Assembly: GCA_947364235.1 (NCBI GenBank)
Contig: CANARY010000008.1
Location: 1-64,000, forward strand
Length of the DNA stretch: 64,000 nt
Source of the DNA: an uncultured Candidatus Melainabacteria bacterium
Lineage (GTDB): Bacteria; Cyanobacteriota; Vampirovibrionia; Gastranaerophilales; Gastranaerophilaceae
Direction: 5' to 3'
The position numbers and the translations under genes are program-made. The notes beneath the pieces were generated by a model. That model was given only the letters and a program-made list of their open reading frames with translations. It made no database searches and was not told where the DNA came from. This document shows, one piece after another, positions 1 through 10,156 of this stretch. Every line of letters begins with the position of its first letter. Within the stretch, counting starts at the first letter, position 1.

Positions 1-3000
1 GCCATCATTCGTTAAGTCGCGAAACTCTGATTCGTTTTTTATTATTATGGTGCCGTCGTTATCAACATCTTTGGCAGTTACTTTGCCGTCAGAGGTTATA
101 CTGCCGGTGTTAGTGATATTTTCGCTTAATGTAAGCGTGCCACCTATTGTTGTAACAGCACTATTAGTTAGACTTGTACCGGAAACTTTACCGGAAACAT
201 CAAGTTGTCCCGCTGCGTTAATTGCCCCTTTTGAAATCAGGTCTTTACCAATAGCGGCAACACCTTCTGAACGGAAGCTGTTACCTGTAACATTTCCGCT
301 GACATTCATATTATTAGTTGTAACAATATTGCCGGAAGCTGTTAAGTTTTCTTTGATTATTGCAGCACCGTTATTTGTAAAGTCTTTACCTGATACGGAA
401 CCTTCTGTTTCAAGCCTGTTTGTTGTAAGAATATTACCGGTAGAAGTTAAATTACCGCCAATTACAGCATTACCTCTATTAGTAACTCCTGCTGCTGAGA
501 CATCTCCTGCAGCATTAAGAGCTCCTGTGGACTCAATTGTTCCTGAAGCCGCAAGATTTCCGCCGACAGTTGTTTTGCCGGTATTAGTTAAATTATGGAG
601 ATTTGCGTTATTATCAATTAACAAGCTGCCGGCATTAACTTTTACGTCACCGTTGCCGGTTAAAGTACCAATTGCATAGTTGCTGTTGGAATCACCGTTC
701 GCATTCAATACAGAGTTATCTGCAAGATTTAAGATATTAGTAATATCTGCTCCATTTGTGAATGTAAGAGAAGATGCAACATAAGTTGTTCCGTTGCCGG
801 ATACAGTTTTTCCAATTGTGCCTGAAAGGTTTAAAGTATTTTCATTCAAAATTGTTCCAGTTAAGTATTCGCCTTTTGAGGTTAATATACCGTAGTTGGT
901 AACACTTCCAATATTATTATTGTTGGTTAAATTTCCGCTGGCTTTAACAATAACTTTTTGAGAAATAACATTATTGTTAATAACATTACCAGCAATACCT
1001 AAAGAACCTTCACCGGTTACAACTTGAGACAAAGTTCCGCCGGTTAAAGTCAATATACCGTTATTTGTAACAGGTCCGCCGACATTAGAAGCATGAATCG
1101 TTAAATCTCCGACACCAGTAATCAAAATCTGCTGACCGATAGTTGCGTTTGCAATAACGTCGCCTACAATACTTGTTTTTCCAGTACCAGTAACAGTCTT
1201 GCTTAGAGTGCCTGCAGATAAAATCAAGTCTCCTGCATTATTAACCACTCCGCCAATATTGGAAGCATTTGTTGTAAAATCGCCGGAAGCTGCAATATCA
1301 ATAGCTTGAGAAATCAAAGCATTACCCTGTACATCACCCGTAATCGTTGTTTTACCAGCACCCGTAACAGTCTTAGATAAAGTTCCGCCGGTTAAAGTTA
1401 ATGTACCAGCGTTAGAAACATTACCGCCGATATAATTTGCATTTGAAGTTAACGCTCCTGATGTTTGAGCAATACTAATATTCTGAGCAATCGTTGCATT
1501 TGAAGTAACAGCTCCTGTTACATTTGTTGTACCGCCGCCTGTTACTGTCTTAGACAAAGTTCCGCCGGTTAAAGTTAAGTTATTATTATTAGTAACTGTA
1601 CCTTTAATATTTGATGCATTAGTATTAATTGTACCAGCATTTGTTATTACACCGGTATTAGAGCCAAGAGTTGAATTATTGGTTAATGTAACACCATTAT
1701 TTATAGTTACCGCCTGATTTATTCCTGCACTATTTGTTGTGCTGCCAGAAATTGTAGTTGAGCCTGTTCCGCTGACAACCTTGTTCAAAGCTCCGCCGGT
1801 TAATGTTAAACGTCCTTCATTTGAAACATTTCCGCCGACAAGATTAGAAGCTATTGTTAAAGCCCCGGTACTCTTTGCAATATTAATCGCCTGGTTTATA
1901 GCAGCATTTGAAGATACTGTACCAGTTACATTTGTAGACCCGCCTCCAGAAACTGTTTTTCCAAGAGTTCCGCCGGTTAATGTCAAATTATTGTTATTTG
2001 TTACTGTGCCTTTAATATAAGAAGCATTTGTATTAATTATTCCAGCATTTGTAATAATACCGTTATCTGAACCTATATTCGCATTGTTTGTCAAAGTCAC
2101 ATTTGAATTGACATTTAACTTCTGGTTAATGCCAGCACTATTTGTTGTATTGCCAGTAATTGTAGTCGTACCACTTCCGCTTACAGCTTTTGACAAAGTT
2201 CCGCCGCTCAAAGAAAGGGCATTGTTGTTTGTAACAGTACCTTTGATATTCGAAGCACTTGTATTAATTGTACCAGCGTTTGTTATAACACCGGTGTTTG
2301 AACCTAATGCAGCATTGTTGGTTAAAGTTACTCCGCTGTTTACTGTCACAGCTTGATTAATCCCGCCGGTATTTGTTAAGCTTCCTGTAATTGTCGTTGA
2401 ACCGGCACCGCTTACAGTTTTATTCAATGTACCGCCTGTAAGTTTTAGTTTGCCGGCATTTGATACTGCACCGCCGACATTACCGGCTGCAATTGTCAAA
2501 TCACCTGTATTGGCTGCAATATTAATAGCTTGAGAAATTGCTGAATTTGATGTTACTGTTCCGGTTACATTTGTTGTACCTGTTCCTGAAACAGCTTTTG
2601 CTAAAGTTCCGCCGGTTAATGTCAAATTATTATTGTTTGTTACAGTGCCTTTGATATTTGATGCACTTGTATTTATTATACCTGAGTTTGTAATTGCACC
2701 GGTGTTTGAACCTAATGCAGCGTTGTTTGTTAATGTTACTCCGCTGTTTATTGTCACAGCTTGATTAATACCGCCTGTATTTGTCAAGTTTCCAGTAATT
2801 GTTGTTGAACCTGCGCCGCTTACAGCTTTGTTTAATGTGCCTCCAGTAAGTTTTAGCTTGCCGGCATTTGATACTGCACCGCCGACATTACCGGCACCAA
2901 TAGTTAAATCTCCAGCTGCTGCTATTGAAATAGCCTGAGAAATTGCAGAATTTGATATTACTGCACCAGTTACATTTGTTGTACCTGTTCCCGAAACAGC

Positions 3001-6000
3001 TTTGCTTAATGTACCGCCTGTCAAGGTCAAATTATTGTTGTTTGTAACAGTACCTTTAATATTTGATGCATTAGTATTAATTGTACCTGCGTTTGTTATT
3101 ACACCAGTACTTGAACCAAGAGCTGCATTGTTGGTTAAAGTTACTCCGCTGTTTACTGTCACAGCTTGGTTAATTCCGCCTGTATTTGTTAAGTTTCCGG
3201 TAATTGTTGTTGAACCGGCTCCATTTACAGCTTTGTTTAACGTACCGCCGCTTAAATTCAACTTACCGGCATTTGAAACATTTCCGCCGACATAAGCTGC
3301 ATTAGTAGTTAAAGTACCAGCTGTAGTTATTAAAATAGCTTGATTTATAGCAGCATTCGAAGTAACTCCGCCTGTTATATTTGTCGTACCTGCTCCGCTG
3401 ATAGTCTTACCTAACGTACCGCCGGTTAAATAAATGTTACCAGCATTGGCTACATTACCGCCTACATTGCCGGCATTGATGGTCAAACCGCCGGCATTAG
3501 TAATATTAATGCCTTGATTTATCGCTGAATTTGATGTTACAGAACCAGTTACGTTTGTTGTTCCTGCCCCGCTGATAGTCTTACCTAAAGTACCGCCGGT
3601 TAAATAAATGTTACCAGCATTGGTTACATTGCCGCCTACATTGCCGGCATTGATAGTCAAACCGCCGGCTGTTGTAATCGAAATTGCCTGAGATATCGCA
3701 GAATTAGATGTCACAGCTCCAGTTATACTTGTTGAACCTGCGCCGCTTACTACTTTATTTAAAGTACCGCCGTTTAAAGTCAATGTGCCAGCGTTAGATA
3801 CATTACCGCCAATATTAGATGCGCTGGAAGTTAAACCGCTGTTTACAGCAATATTAATTGCCTGATTGATTGCAGAATTTGATGTTACACTGCCAGAAAT
3901 ATTTGTTGTACCACTGCCGCTTATTGCTTTGCCCAATGTACCGCCGTTTAAATTCAATGTACCTGTGTTTGTAACAGTACCTTTGATATTCGAAGCACTT
4001 GTATTAATTGTACCAGCGTTTGTTATAACACCGGTGTTTGAACCTAATGCAGCATTGTTGGTTAAAGTTACTCCGCTGTTTACTGTCACAGCTTGATTAA
4101 TCCCGCCGGTATTTGTTAAGCTTCCTGTAATTGTCGTTGAACCGGCACCGCTTACAGTTTTATTCAATGTACCGCCTGTAAGTTTTAGTTTGCCGGCATT
4201 TGATACTGCACCGCCGACATTACCGGCTGCAATTGTCAAATCACCTGTATTGGCTGCAATATTAATAGCTTGAGAAATTGCTGAATTTGATGTTACTGTT
4301 CCGGTAATTTTGGTAGTACCAGCCCCTGTAACAGTCTTAGATAAAGTGCCTCCGTTTAAAGTTAATGTACCAGCATTAGATACATTACCACCAATGTTTC
4401 CAGCCCCGATTGTCAAATTACCAGCAGAAGTTATAGCAATTGCTTGTGAAATTGCAGAGTTTGATGTCACAGCTCCAGTTACATTTGTTGTTCCTGCTCC
4501 AGTAATTGTTTTGGCTAAAGTTCCGCCATTTAAGTAAATATTACCAGCATTGGTTACATTACCGCCTACATTGCCGGCATTGATGGTCAAACCTGCTCCG
4601 GTAATAATAGAAATTGCTTGTGAAATTGCAGAATTTGATGTTACTGAACCAGAAATTTTAGTTGTACCGCTGCCGCTTACAGCTTTTGCTAAAGTACCGC
4701 CGGTTAAATTTAAAGTACTATTATTTGTAACTGTACCTTTAATATTTGATGCACTTGTATTAATTGTACCGGAGTTTGTTATTACACCAGTATCTGAACC
4801 TAACGCAGCGTTGTTAGTCAGCGTTACACCGCTGTTAATAGTTACTTTCTGATTAATTCCGCCAGAGTTGGTTAAATTACTTGTTATTGTTGTAGTACCG
4901 CTGCCAGTTACTGATTTTGACAAAGTTCCGCCGTTCAAGTTCAAAGCATTGGTATTTGTTACATTACCTTTGATATTCGTTGCACTTGTATTAATTGTAC
5001 CAGCGTTTGTTATAACTCCTGTATTTGAACCTAATGCAGCGTTGTTTGTTAATGTCACTCCGCTGTTTACTGTTACAGCTTGATTTATGCCGGCACTATT
5101 TGTTGTATTGCCTTTTAATGTTGTTTTACCGGTTCCTGAAATAACTTTGCTTACCGTTCCGCCGGAAAGATTTAAATTACCAGCATTTGTCACATTACTT
5201 GTAATACCATTTGCTGACATGTTAGCTGTTCCTGACGCGCCAAGTGTCAATGTGCCGTTAACTTTTGCTGTATCAGAAAGGTTCAAAGTACCATTGTTAA
5301 CATTAACAGTGCCCTGAGTAATTGACTTATTGTTGTTCATTGTCAGAGTTGAACCGCCGTTAATATTCATTGTACCAGTACCGGAAATTGCAGTGCCGAT
5401 GGTGTTTGTTCCCCCGGTTACGTTCAAAGTGCCCGCATTTTTTATTGCTGCATTTGAGTTTGTTGAGTTTAAGTTAATATTATTAATATTTGCTACACCG
5501 CCGGATGCGTTGTTTACAACAGAACCTTCACTGTTCACTGCATTAGTAATGTTAACATTATTCAATGTCAATGTCTTCCCTGAAGATACTTCAAAACCGG
5601 TCTTGCCGTTCATGTTCAATGTTGACTTATTATTTCCGTTTGCTACACCGGATACTGTTGAATTACCTTTGGTTGCGCCTAGATTGTCTGTCAATGTATA
5701 AGTATTTGATGCGTCTGCGAACTTGAATGTCTTTGCGTCTGTTGTGTCAAGCTGGTTCCAAAGCTTCAACGTATCGCCTTGAATGCTGTAACCGTTGCCA
5801 GATATTTCAGAAGTGGTTGTGTATTTGATACTGTCATTAGTTGTATTCGTTGTTGCAAGACTTAACTGACCATACACTTTTACTATCTGGTCTAATTGTG
5901 AATAAACAGTATCCCAATTTGTCAGAGCTTTGATTTCATCTTTTTCAGCAGTTTCTGTTTCTTTTAAAAGCTGCCTGTACATCAAAGAAGAGTTAACATC

Positions 6001-9000
6001 CAAACGAACACTGCTTCCAGAAGCATTTTTAATAACCTGTACAGTTATAGAACCATCTTCTAAAGGAATACCTGTTACATCAACTTTATCGATATAAACA
6101 GTACCTGAACCGCTGTTAATTGTAAGCGTATCAGCTTTTTTATTAGCAAGGTCAACATCAAGCTTCCAGTTTGTACCATAAGATGAGGAATAAAGAGAAT
6201 TAATATTGTAATTATTAATCTTTTCATCCTGTAAATTAACAGTACCACCCTGAGCATTAAAGCTTGAAGTTTTAAATGTATCAGTCCCAAAAGTTAAATT
6301 ACCGCTATTCAAAATTGTTCCAGCAGTTTTAACCTGACCGTTTAAGAAAATGTTACCGGTACTATCACCTTGCAAATACAAACGATATGAAGATGATGCA
6401 GCATTAATATTATCATCAAACTTGATTGAACCATTATTCTGAGCTGTCAAAGTAACACTACCGTCATTTATATAAATAGCCTCAGCTTCTTTAGCTCCGC
6501 TTCCTGACTGAACATAGTTACCTGAAAATTCTGTTGCAGCATTGTCAGCAATGATATTCAAATTATCATAAGAAGTATAAATCGCGCCGCCGTGAGCCGT
6601 TCCGGAAGCAGATTTTGCGTAATTATTTTTAAAACTGGTATTTTTAATTGTAAGAGGTCTATTAATAATATAAATTGCACCACCTAGTGCGTCGGTATGG
6701 GCATCAGCATAATTACCTGTAAATATAGAGTTTTGAATACCATTAGTAATTGTACTCGTATTGTAAATAGCACCGCCATTAGCAACTGCAGATGTTGATT
6801 TTACATAATTACCGGAGAAAGTACTATTGTTAATACCATTTATGTTAGCCATATTATAAATACTACCGCCATAAACTGAACTCTCTGCTGTAGCATAATT
6901 ATTTTTAAAAGTACCAGATATTGTACCTATAGTATTATAATTATAAATCGCGCCGCCATATGCACCAGTCTTACCAGAAGCATAGTTATCAGTAAAGTTT
7001 CCGGTAATATTACCAATATTTGAATAACTGCCGCTATTATTGAATATAGCTCCGCCATTTGCAGCATAATTAGTTGACTCAACATGGTTGCGATTAAAAT
7101 TACCCGTAATTGTACCAATTTTATTTTGGTTATAAATTGCACCGCCGCTTGATTCAGAAGATCCTTTTACATAGTTGCCGGAAAAATTACCTGAAATATT
7201 TCCTATACCATAAGAACTATTACCGTAACTATAATAACTGTTATAAATTGCACCGCCGTTAGCACTATTACTTCCAGATACAGCATAGTTGCCTATAAAA
7301 TCTGCCCCAATGTCACCAATACTACCATTACTGCTGTAAACAACATTATAAATTGCACCGCCATAGGCACCTCCCGAAGAAGCTGTTACATGGTTATTAT
7401 TGAATTCTGAGCCTGTAATACTATCAATATATGATTGATAATTGTATATAGCTCCACCTGCAGCTATATGACTACTACTACTTGTAGAAGTAGTTACAGC
7501 ATAGTTATCCTTAAACTTGCCGGATATAGAAGTAATTCTTGCACTATTATTGTTAAAAATAGCGCCGCCATGAACTTGTTGTACAGAGTTTGCATAGTTG
7601 CCGGTAAAATCACCTTTAATAGCACCAATCTGTGCATAGTTGCCCTTATTATATATCGCACCGCCAAGAGCTGTACCGAGCTTTGTATCAGTATAGTTAC
7701 TTGTAAAATTACCGGTAATATCACCAATCTTAGACCCGTTAAAAATAGCGCCGCCAAAAGCCAAGCTATAAGAGTCTTCACCATCACCATCTCTGGTAGT
7801 TACATAGTTGCTGTTAAAATCTCCAATAATATTACCGATTCGTTTTTCATAACTGGTGCTTGATGAACTTTGATTTCCATTGTAGATTGCACCGCCCATC
7901 GCTTCACAGCCTGCTTTTGCCCAGTTACCGGTAAAACTGCCCGTTATATCACCAATTCTGGAATACCAGTTGTTAGAATTTCTATAATGATTGTACAACG
8001 CACCGCCATAAGCATAAGTTTTTGCGTAATTAGAGGTACCTGCACTTCCCCCCTGAGCTGTAGCTAAAGCATAGTTACCGGTAAAATTACCGGTAATATT
8101 TCCCATCTCTTTATCAGCACCTTCATACATTATAGCTCCGCCATAAGCGTAAGCTGTTGCATTTGCATATTCACTGTAATCGTAACTAGTAGATTCACTA
8201 GTAGATGTTGAACTATCAGCTGTGGCTGATATACTGCTTATATAAGTAGATGAACCATCTTTCCAACGATGATAATAACCACCATCACTATTACTATCAT
8301 AAGAACCACTTGTAGATGCAGAAGCTGAAAGATTCACCTCGAAAGTTTCTTCTTCAGTTACATATTCGCGTTTATCATTATCCCAATACGTACTTGTGTG
8401 TGTAAGAGTATACGATTTTGACGCACTTGCACTAGCTGAACCAGCTGTAACAGTTGCATTACCACTATACTCGTTACTTGTACCATGGATTGACGTACCG
8501 CCTTTTGCATCAGCATGAGCATAGTTTCCAGTAAAATCACCCGTTATATTTCCCATAGAAGTCGATGCATAAATAGCACCTCCTCCAGCCTTTGCAGTTG
8601 CACTGGTATCTGCATAAGTACTACAACTTGCGTCTGCAGAAGCTGATGCTCTTGCTGTAGCAGATGCTGAACCATCGTCATTTGTATCAGAAGCTGTACC
8701 CGCAGTTGCGTGAGCATCACCTGCATGAGCTTCTGCATAACCACCTTTTGCATAACCGCCGCGAGCATTAGATTCTACATAATTGTTTACAAAATTACCT
8801 TTTATATTCCCGCCGCTTGTAGAACTATTAGCAACAGCTCCACCATAAGCATTTGACTCAGCAGTTGCATTTGCATTAGCACTTGCATACGCATCCGCAT
8901 TTGCAGACGCACTGCCGGTACTTGATTCATCGAAATCATCAGAAGCATAAGTATAATCAGAACCTGCTTTTGCAGTTCCGCCGCTAATAGTCTGAGTTAA

Positions 9001-9747
9001 ATGTGAACCAACAAAATCTGATTGAATATCCGCACTTGAATTACTAACCGCACCGCCGTAATTTGTAACACTCATACTTGCAGAAGCACTGCCATAATTT
9101 GTGCCTGAATAATCTGTTGTTCCGCCATTTTGATTGATAGTCGTATTTACTCTGAACACTTTATTTGTGACAGCTTCTTGTGTAGCAGAAGTAGCCCGTG
9201 TAGTCACATTTGTATAGCCAGACGGAGCTGTATAAGTATATTTCATATACTTTGTCTGACCATTTGGAAGGTTCAATTTAACAGTATCAGTACCTGCAGA
9301 AGCAACTTCACTCCATTTTATACTAGAAGCAGTTCCTGCATTTGCAGTATTTAAATTGATTTTCCAGTACTGAGTGGTTATAGTTCCATCAGCATTAACC
9401 TTACTTGTCTTATAATGATAATCCTGAGCTGTACCCTCAACAACAGTATACAAACTGCCGGCAAAACCCGTAGCAGTACCTTTTACCTCCTTATTTGCCC
9501 TGCCGGTTCTTATATTTACCCCAGTTTGTTTTTTAGCCTTATTAATATGAGTATTTATGACTTCATTAATTCCGCCTTCATTGTCCGAAGTACGGCTTGT
9601 TGCAGCAAATTCAACAGCAGCTGATTCCTGCCCGTCCCCGATAAAACAGAGACCGGCTAGTGCTGCTATTACGATTTTTCTTGCTGCGCAATCCTTCGCT
9701 TGAGGTTTTTCCTCTTTTGCTGCAACATTGACTTTATCTTTACCCAT
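1..9747 (-). CDS. Giant repeat-rich exported adhesin with Pmp-like repeats (partial)
   Basis: One open frame runs from an ATG at 9747 to the left edge (3,249 codons, no stop in the stretches I read), so the C-terminus is missing. The N-terminus has a long charged n-region and then a hydrophobic stretch (IVIAALAGLCFIG), like an autotransporter signal. Residues about 300-1090 carry many GGAIYN...F(T/N/S)GNY units, matching the GGA[ILV] and FxxN signature of chlamydial polymorphic membrane proteins. From about residue 1500 onward there are tandem Asn/Thr/Gly-rich units ending in LTGGTL-x-K, the haemagglutinin style of beta-helix passenger. A surface adhesin or autotransporter passenger is inferred; whether a beta-barrel follows cannot be seen. 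All plus-strand open frames across this stretch are shadows. Confidence 0.85.
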   Translation of the reverse strand, partial: MGKDKVNVAAKEEKPQAKDCAARKIVIAALAGLCFIGDGQESAAVEFAATSRTSDNEGGINEVINTHINKAKKQTGVNIRTGRANKEVKGTATGFAGSLYTVVEGTAQDYHYKTSKVNADGTITTQYWKINLNTANAGTASSIKWSEVASAGTDTVKLNLPNGQTKYMKYTYTAPSGYTNVTTRATSATQEAVTNKVFRVNTTINQNGGTTDYSGTNYGSASASMSVTNYGGAVSNSSADIQSDFVGSHLTQTISGGTAKAGSDYTYASDDFDESSTGSASANADAYASANANATAESNAYGGAVANSSTSGGNIKGNFVNNYVESNARGGYAKGGYAEAHAGDAHATAGTASDTNDDGSASATARASASADASCSTYADTSATAKAGGGAIYASTSMGNITGDFTGNYAHADAKGGTSIHGTSNEYSGNATVTAGSASASASKSYTLTHTSTYWDNDKREYVTEEETFEVNLSASASTSGSYDSNSDGGYYHRWKDGSSTYISSISATADSSTSTSESTSYDYSEYANATAYAYGGAIMYEGADKEMGNITGNFTGNYALATAQGGSAGTSNYAKTYAYGGALYNHYRNSNNWYSRIGDITGSFTGNWAKAGCEAMGGAIYNGNQSSSSTSYEKRIGNIIGDFNSNYVTTRDGDGEDSYSLAFGGAIFNGSKIGDITGNFTSNYTDTKLGTALGGAIYNKGNYAQIGAIKGDFTGNYANSVQQVHGGAIFNNNSARITSISGKFKDNYAVTTSTSSSSHIAAGGAIYNYQSYIDSITGSEFNNNHVTASSGGAYGGAIYNVVYSSNGSIGDIGADFIGNYAVSGSNSANGGAIYNSYYSYGNSSYGIGNISGNFSGNYVKGSSESSGGAIYNQNKIGTITGNFNRNHVESTNYAANGGAIFNNSGSYSNIGNITGNFTDNYASGKTGAYGGAIYNYNTIGTISGTFKNNYATAESSVYGGSIYNMANINGINNSTFSGNYVKSTSAVANGGAIYNTSTITNGIQNSIFTGNYADAHTDALGGAIYIINRPLTIKNTSFKNNYAKSASGTAHGGAIYTSYDNLNIIADNAATEFSGNYVQSGSGAKEAEAIYINDGSVTLTAQNNGSIKFDDNINAASSSYRLYLQGDSTGNIFLNGQVKTAGTILNSGNLTFGTDTFKTSSFNAQGGTVNLQDEKINNYNINSLYSSSYGTNWKLDVDLANKKADTLTINSGSGTVYIDKVDVTGIPLEDGSITVQVIKNASGSSVRLDVNSSLMYRQLLKETETAEKDEIKALTNWDTVYSQLDQIVKVYGQLSLATTNTTNDSIKYTTTSEISGNGYSIQGDTLKLWNQLDTTDAKTFKFADASNTYTLTDNLGATKGNSTVSGVANGNNKSTLNMNGKTGFEVSSGKTLTLNNVNITNAVNSEGSVVNNASGGVANINNINLNSTNSNAAIKNAGTLNVTGGTNTIGTAISGTGTMNINGGSTLTMNNNKSITQGTVNVNNGTLNLSDTAKVNGTLTLGASGTANMSANGITSNVTNAGNLNLSGGTVSKVISGTGKTTLKGNTTNSAGINQAVTVNSGVTLTNNAALGSNTGVITNAGTINTSATNIKGNVTNTNALNLNGGTLSKSVTGSGTTTITSNLTNSGGINQKVTINSGVTLTNNAALGSDTGVITNSGTINTSASNIKGTVTNNSTLNLTGGTLAKAVSGSGTTKISGSVTSNSAISQAISIITGAGLTINAGNVGGNVTNAGNIYLNGGTLAKTITGAGTTNVTGAVTSNSAISQAIAITSAGNLTIGAGNIGGNVSNAGTLTLNGGTLSKTVTGAGTTKITGTVTSNSAISQAINIAANTGDLTIAAGNVGGAVSNAGKLKLTGGTLNKTVSGAGSTTITGSLTNTGGINQAVTVNSGVTLTNNAALGSNTGVITNAGTINTSASNIKGTVTNTGTLNLNGGTLGKAISGSGTTNISGSVTSNSAINQAINIAVNSGLTSSASNIGGNVSNAGTLTLNGGTLNKVVSGAGSTSITGAVTSNSAISQAISITTAGGLTINAGNVGGNVTNAGNIYLTGGTLGKTISGAGTTNVTGSVTSNSAINQGINITNAGGLTINAGNVGGNVANAGNIYLTGGTLGKTISGAGTTNITGGVTSNAAINQAILITTAGTLTTNAAYVGGNVSNAGKLNLSGGTLNKAVNGAGSTTITGNLTNTGGINQAVTVNSGVTLTNNAALGSSTGVITNAGTINTNASNIKGTVTNNNNLTLTGGTLSKAVSGTGTTNVTGAVISNSAISQAISIAAAGDLTIGAGNVGGAVSNAGKLKLTGGTLNKAVSGAGSTTITGNLTNTGGINQAVTINSGVTLTNNAALGSNTGAITNSGIINTSASNIKGTVTNNNNLTLTGGTLAKAVSGTGTTNVTGTVTSNSAISQAINIAANTGDLTIAAGNVGGAVSNAGKLKLTGGTLNKTVSGAGSTTITGSLTNTGGINQAVTVNSGVTLTNNAALGSNTGVITNAGTINTSASNIKGTVTNNNALSLSGGTLSKAVSGSGTTTITGNTTNSAGINQKLNVNSNVTLTNNANIGSDNGIITNAGIINTNASYIKGTVTNNNNLTLTGGTLGKTVSGGGSTNVTGTVSSNAAINQAINIAKSTGALTIASNLVGGNVSNEGRLTLTGGALNKVVSGTGSTTISGSTTNSAGINQAVTINNGVTLTNNSTLGSNTGVITNAGTINTNASNIKGTVTNNNNLTLTGGTLSKTVTGGGTTNVTGAVTSNATIAQNISIAQTSGALTSNANYIGGNVSNAGTLTLTGGTLSKTVTGAGKTTITGDVQGNALISQAIDIAASGDFTTNASNIGGVVNNAGDLILSAGTLSKTVTGTGKTSIVGDVIANATIGQQILITGVGDLTIHASNVGGPVTNNGILTLTGGTLSQVVTGEGSLGIAGNVINNNVISQKVIVKASGNLTNNNNIGSVTNYGILTSKGEYLTGTILNENTLNLSGTIGKTVSGNGTTYVASSLTFTNGADITNILNLADNSVLNANGDSNSNYAIGTLTGNGDVKVNAGSLLIDNNANLHNLTNTGKTTVGGNLAASGTIESTGALNAAGDVSAAGVTNRGNAVIGGNLTSTGNILTTNRLETEGSVSGKDFTNNGAAIIKENLTASGNIVTTNNMNVSGNVTGNSFRSEGVAAIGKDLISKGAINAAGQLDVSGKVSGTSLTNSAVTTIGGTLTLSENITNTGSITSDGKVTAKDVDNDGTIIIKNESEFRDLTNDG
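2226..2565 (-). repeat. 340-bp exact direct repeat, copy 1
   Basis: Read base by base, this segment is identical to 3966-4305. The match ends at the mismatched bases 2225/3965 and 2566/4306. The offset is 1,740 bp (580 codons), so recombination between copies would delete or duplicate 580 residues in frame. Confidence 0.95.
3966..4305 (-). repeat. 340-bp exact direct repeat, copy 2
   Basis: Second copy of the exact 340-bp repeat (see 2226-2565). Neighbouring units have drifted, so this identity points to a recent duplication or gene conversion within the adhesin gene. Confidence 0.95.
6470..8830 (-). repeat. Pmp-like GGAIYN / FxxNY repeat region
   Basis: Within the adhesin, roughly fifteen or more units follow the pattern GGAIYN - variable - I(G/T)xI(T/S)GxF(T/S/N)xNY(A/V). 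In chlamydial Pmp proteins this pairing forms the rungs of a beta-helix. Two Ala/Ser-rich low-complexity insertions (around 8130-8540 and 8580-8760) interrupt the repeats. Confidence 0.7.
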
Positions 9748-9954
9748 ATTACACCTTGATAACTTCAATTTTTGCAAACATCACATAAACATTCATGCGT
9801 TACGAATGTTTACATGGGGTATTTACCTTGTTCATACTCTATATTTATATTATATCTTATTGTATATATTTTTCAAGTCATCCTTTTGTATGAAATCTTT
9901 TGATAATCTACATTTGAGCCTAATATAATTTACAAAAATTTCGTTTAAAATCCG

Positions 9955-9982
9955 ATATAACATTTTGTATAAAATGTTATAT
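9955..9982. promoter_or_regulatory. Perfect palindrome (12-bp arms), candidate operator 1
   Basis: Arms ATATAACATTTT and AAAATGTTATAT flank a GTAT spacer. The site lies about 210 bp upstream of the adhesin start. The same arms recur at 10133-10156 with the complementary spacer, so this may be one of a pair of sites for a dimeric regulator. There is no T-run, so it is unlikely to be a terminator. Confidence 0.55.
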
Positions 9983-10132
9983 TAAATCAGAAAACAAAAA
10001 TCGCTGTAACGCCCTATTTTTAAGGTATTCTAGCAAAAAGACAAATTTGTGATTTTTTGTAAAATTACAAAAAATCTGTTTAATATATTGGAAATACTAT
10101 AGAAAAATTAAGCATTTTACAAAGATGATGAT

Positions 10133-10156
10133 ATAACATTTTATACAAAATGTTAT
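10133..10156. promoter_or_regulatory. Perfect palindrome (10-bp arms), candidate operator 2
   Basis: Arms ATAACATTTT and AAAATGTTAT flank ATAC, making this the exact reverse complement of the core of the 9955-9982 site. It lies about 85 bp upstream of the HNH-like gene. The paired placement suggests shared control of the divergent genes. Confidence 0.55.

Larger units (their letters stand above)
1560..5180 (-). repeat. Tandem passenger repeats, two alternating unit types
   Basis: In the adhesin frame, units of about 58 residues (NVTG..TSN.AI.QAI.IA...GDLTI.A.NVGG.VSNAG) alternate irregularly with units of about 76 residues (GINQ.VT.NSGVTLTNNAALGS.TG.ITN.G.INT.ASNIKGTV). Both close with an L(T/S)GGTL-x-K-x-V(S/T)G block, about 18 copies of which are visible as plus-strand ccgcc[gt]... 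blocks spaced 175-230 bp. All units stay in frame. Confidence 0.8.

Noticed and set aside
1560-5180. Regular repeats that might suggest a CRISPR array
   Set aside because: Repeat spacing is 175-230 bp, units are coding and in frame, and no short identical repeats with unique spacers or cas genes are present.
47-9928. Many plus-strand open frames across the left 9.9 kb
   Set aside because: They are low-complexity antisense shadows of the continuous minus-strand adhesin frame, and none has a ribosome-binding site or recognisable domain.
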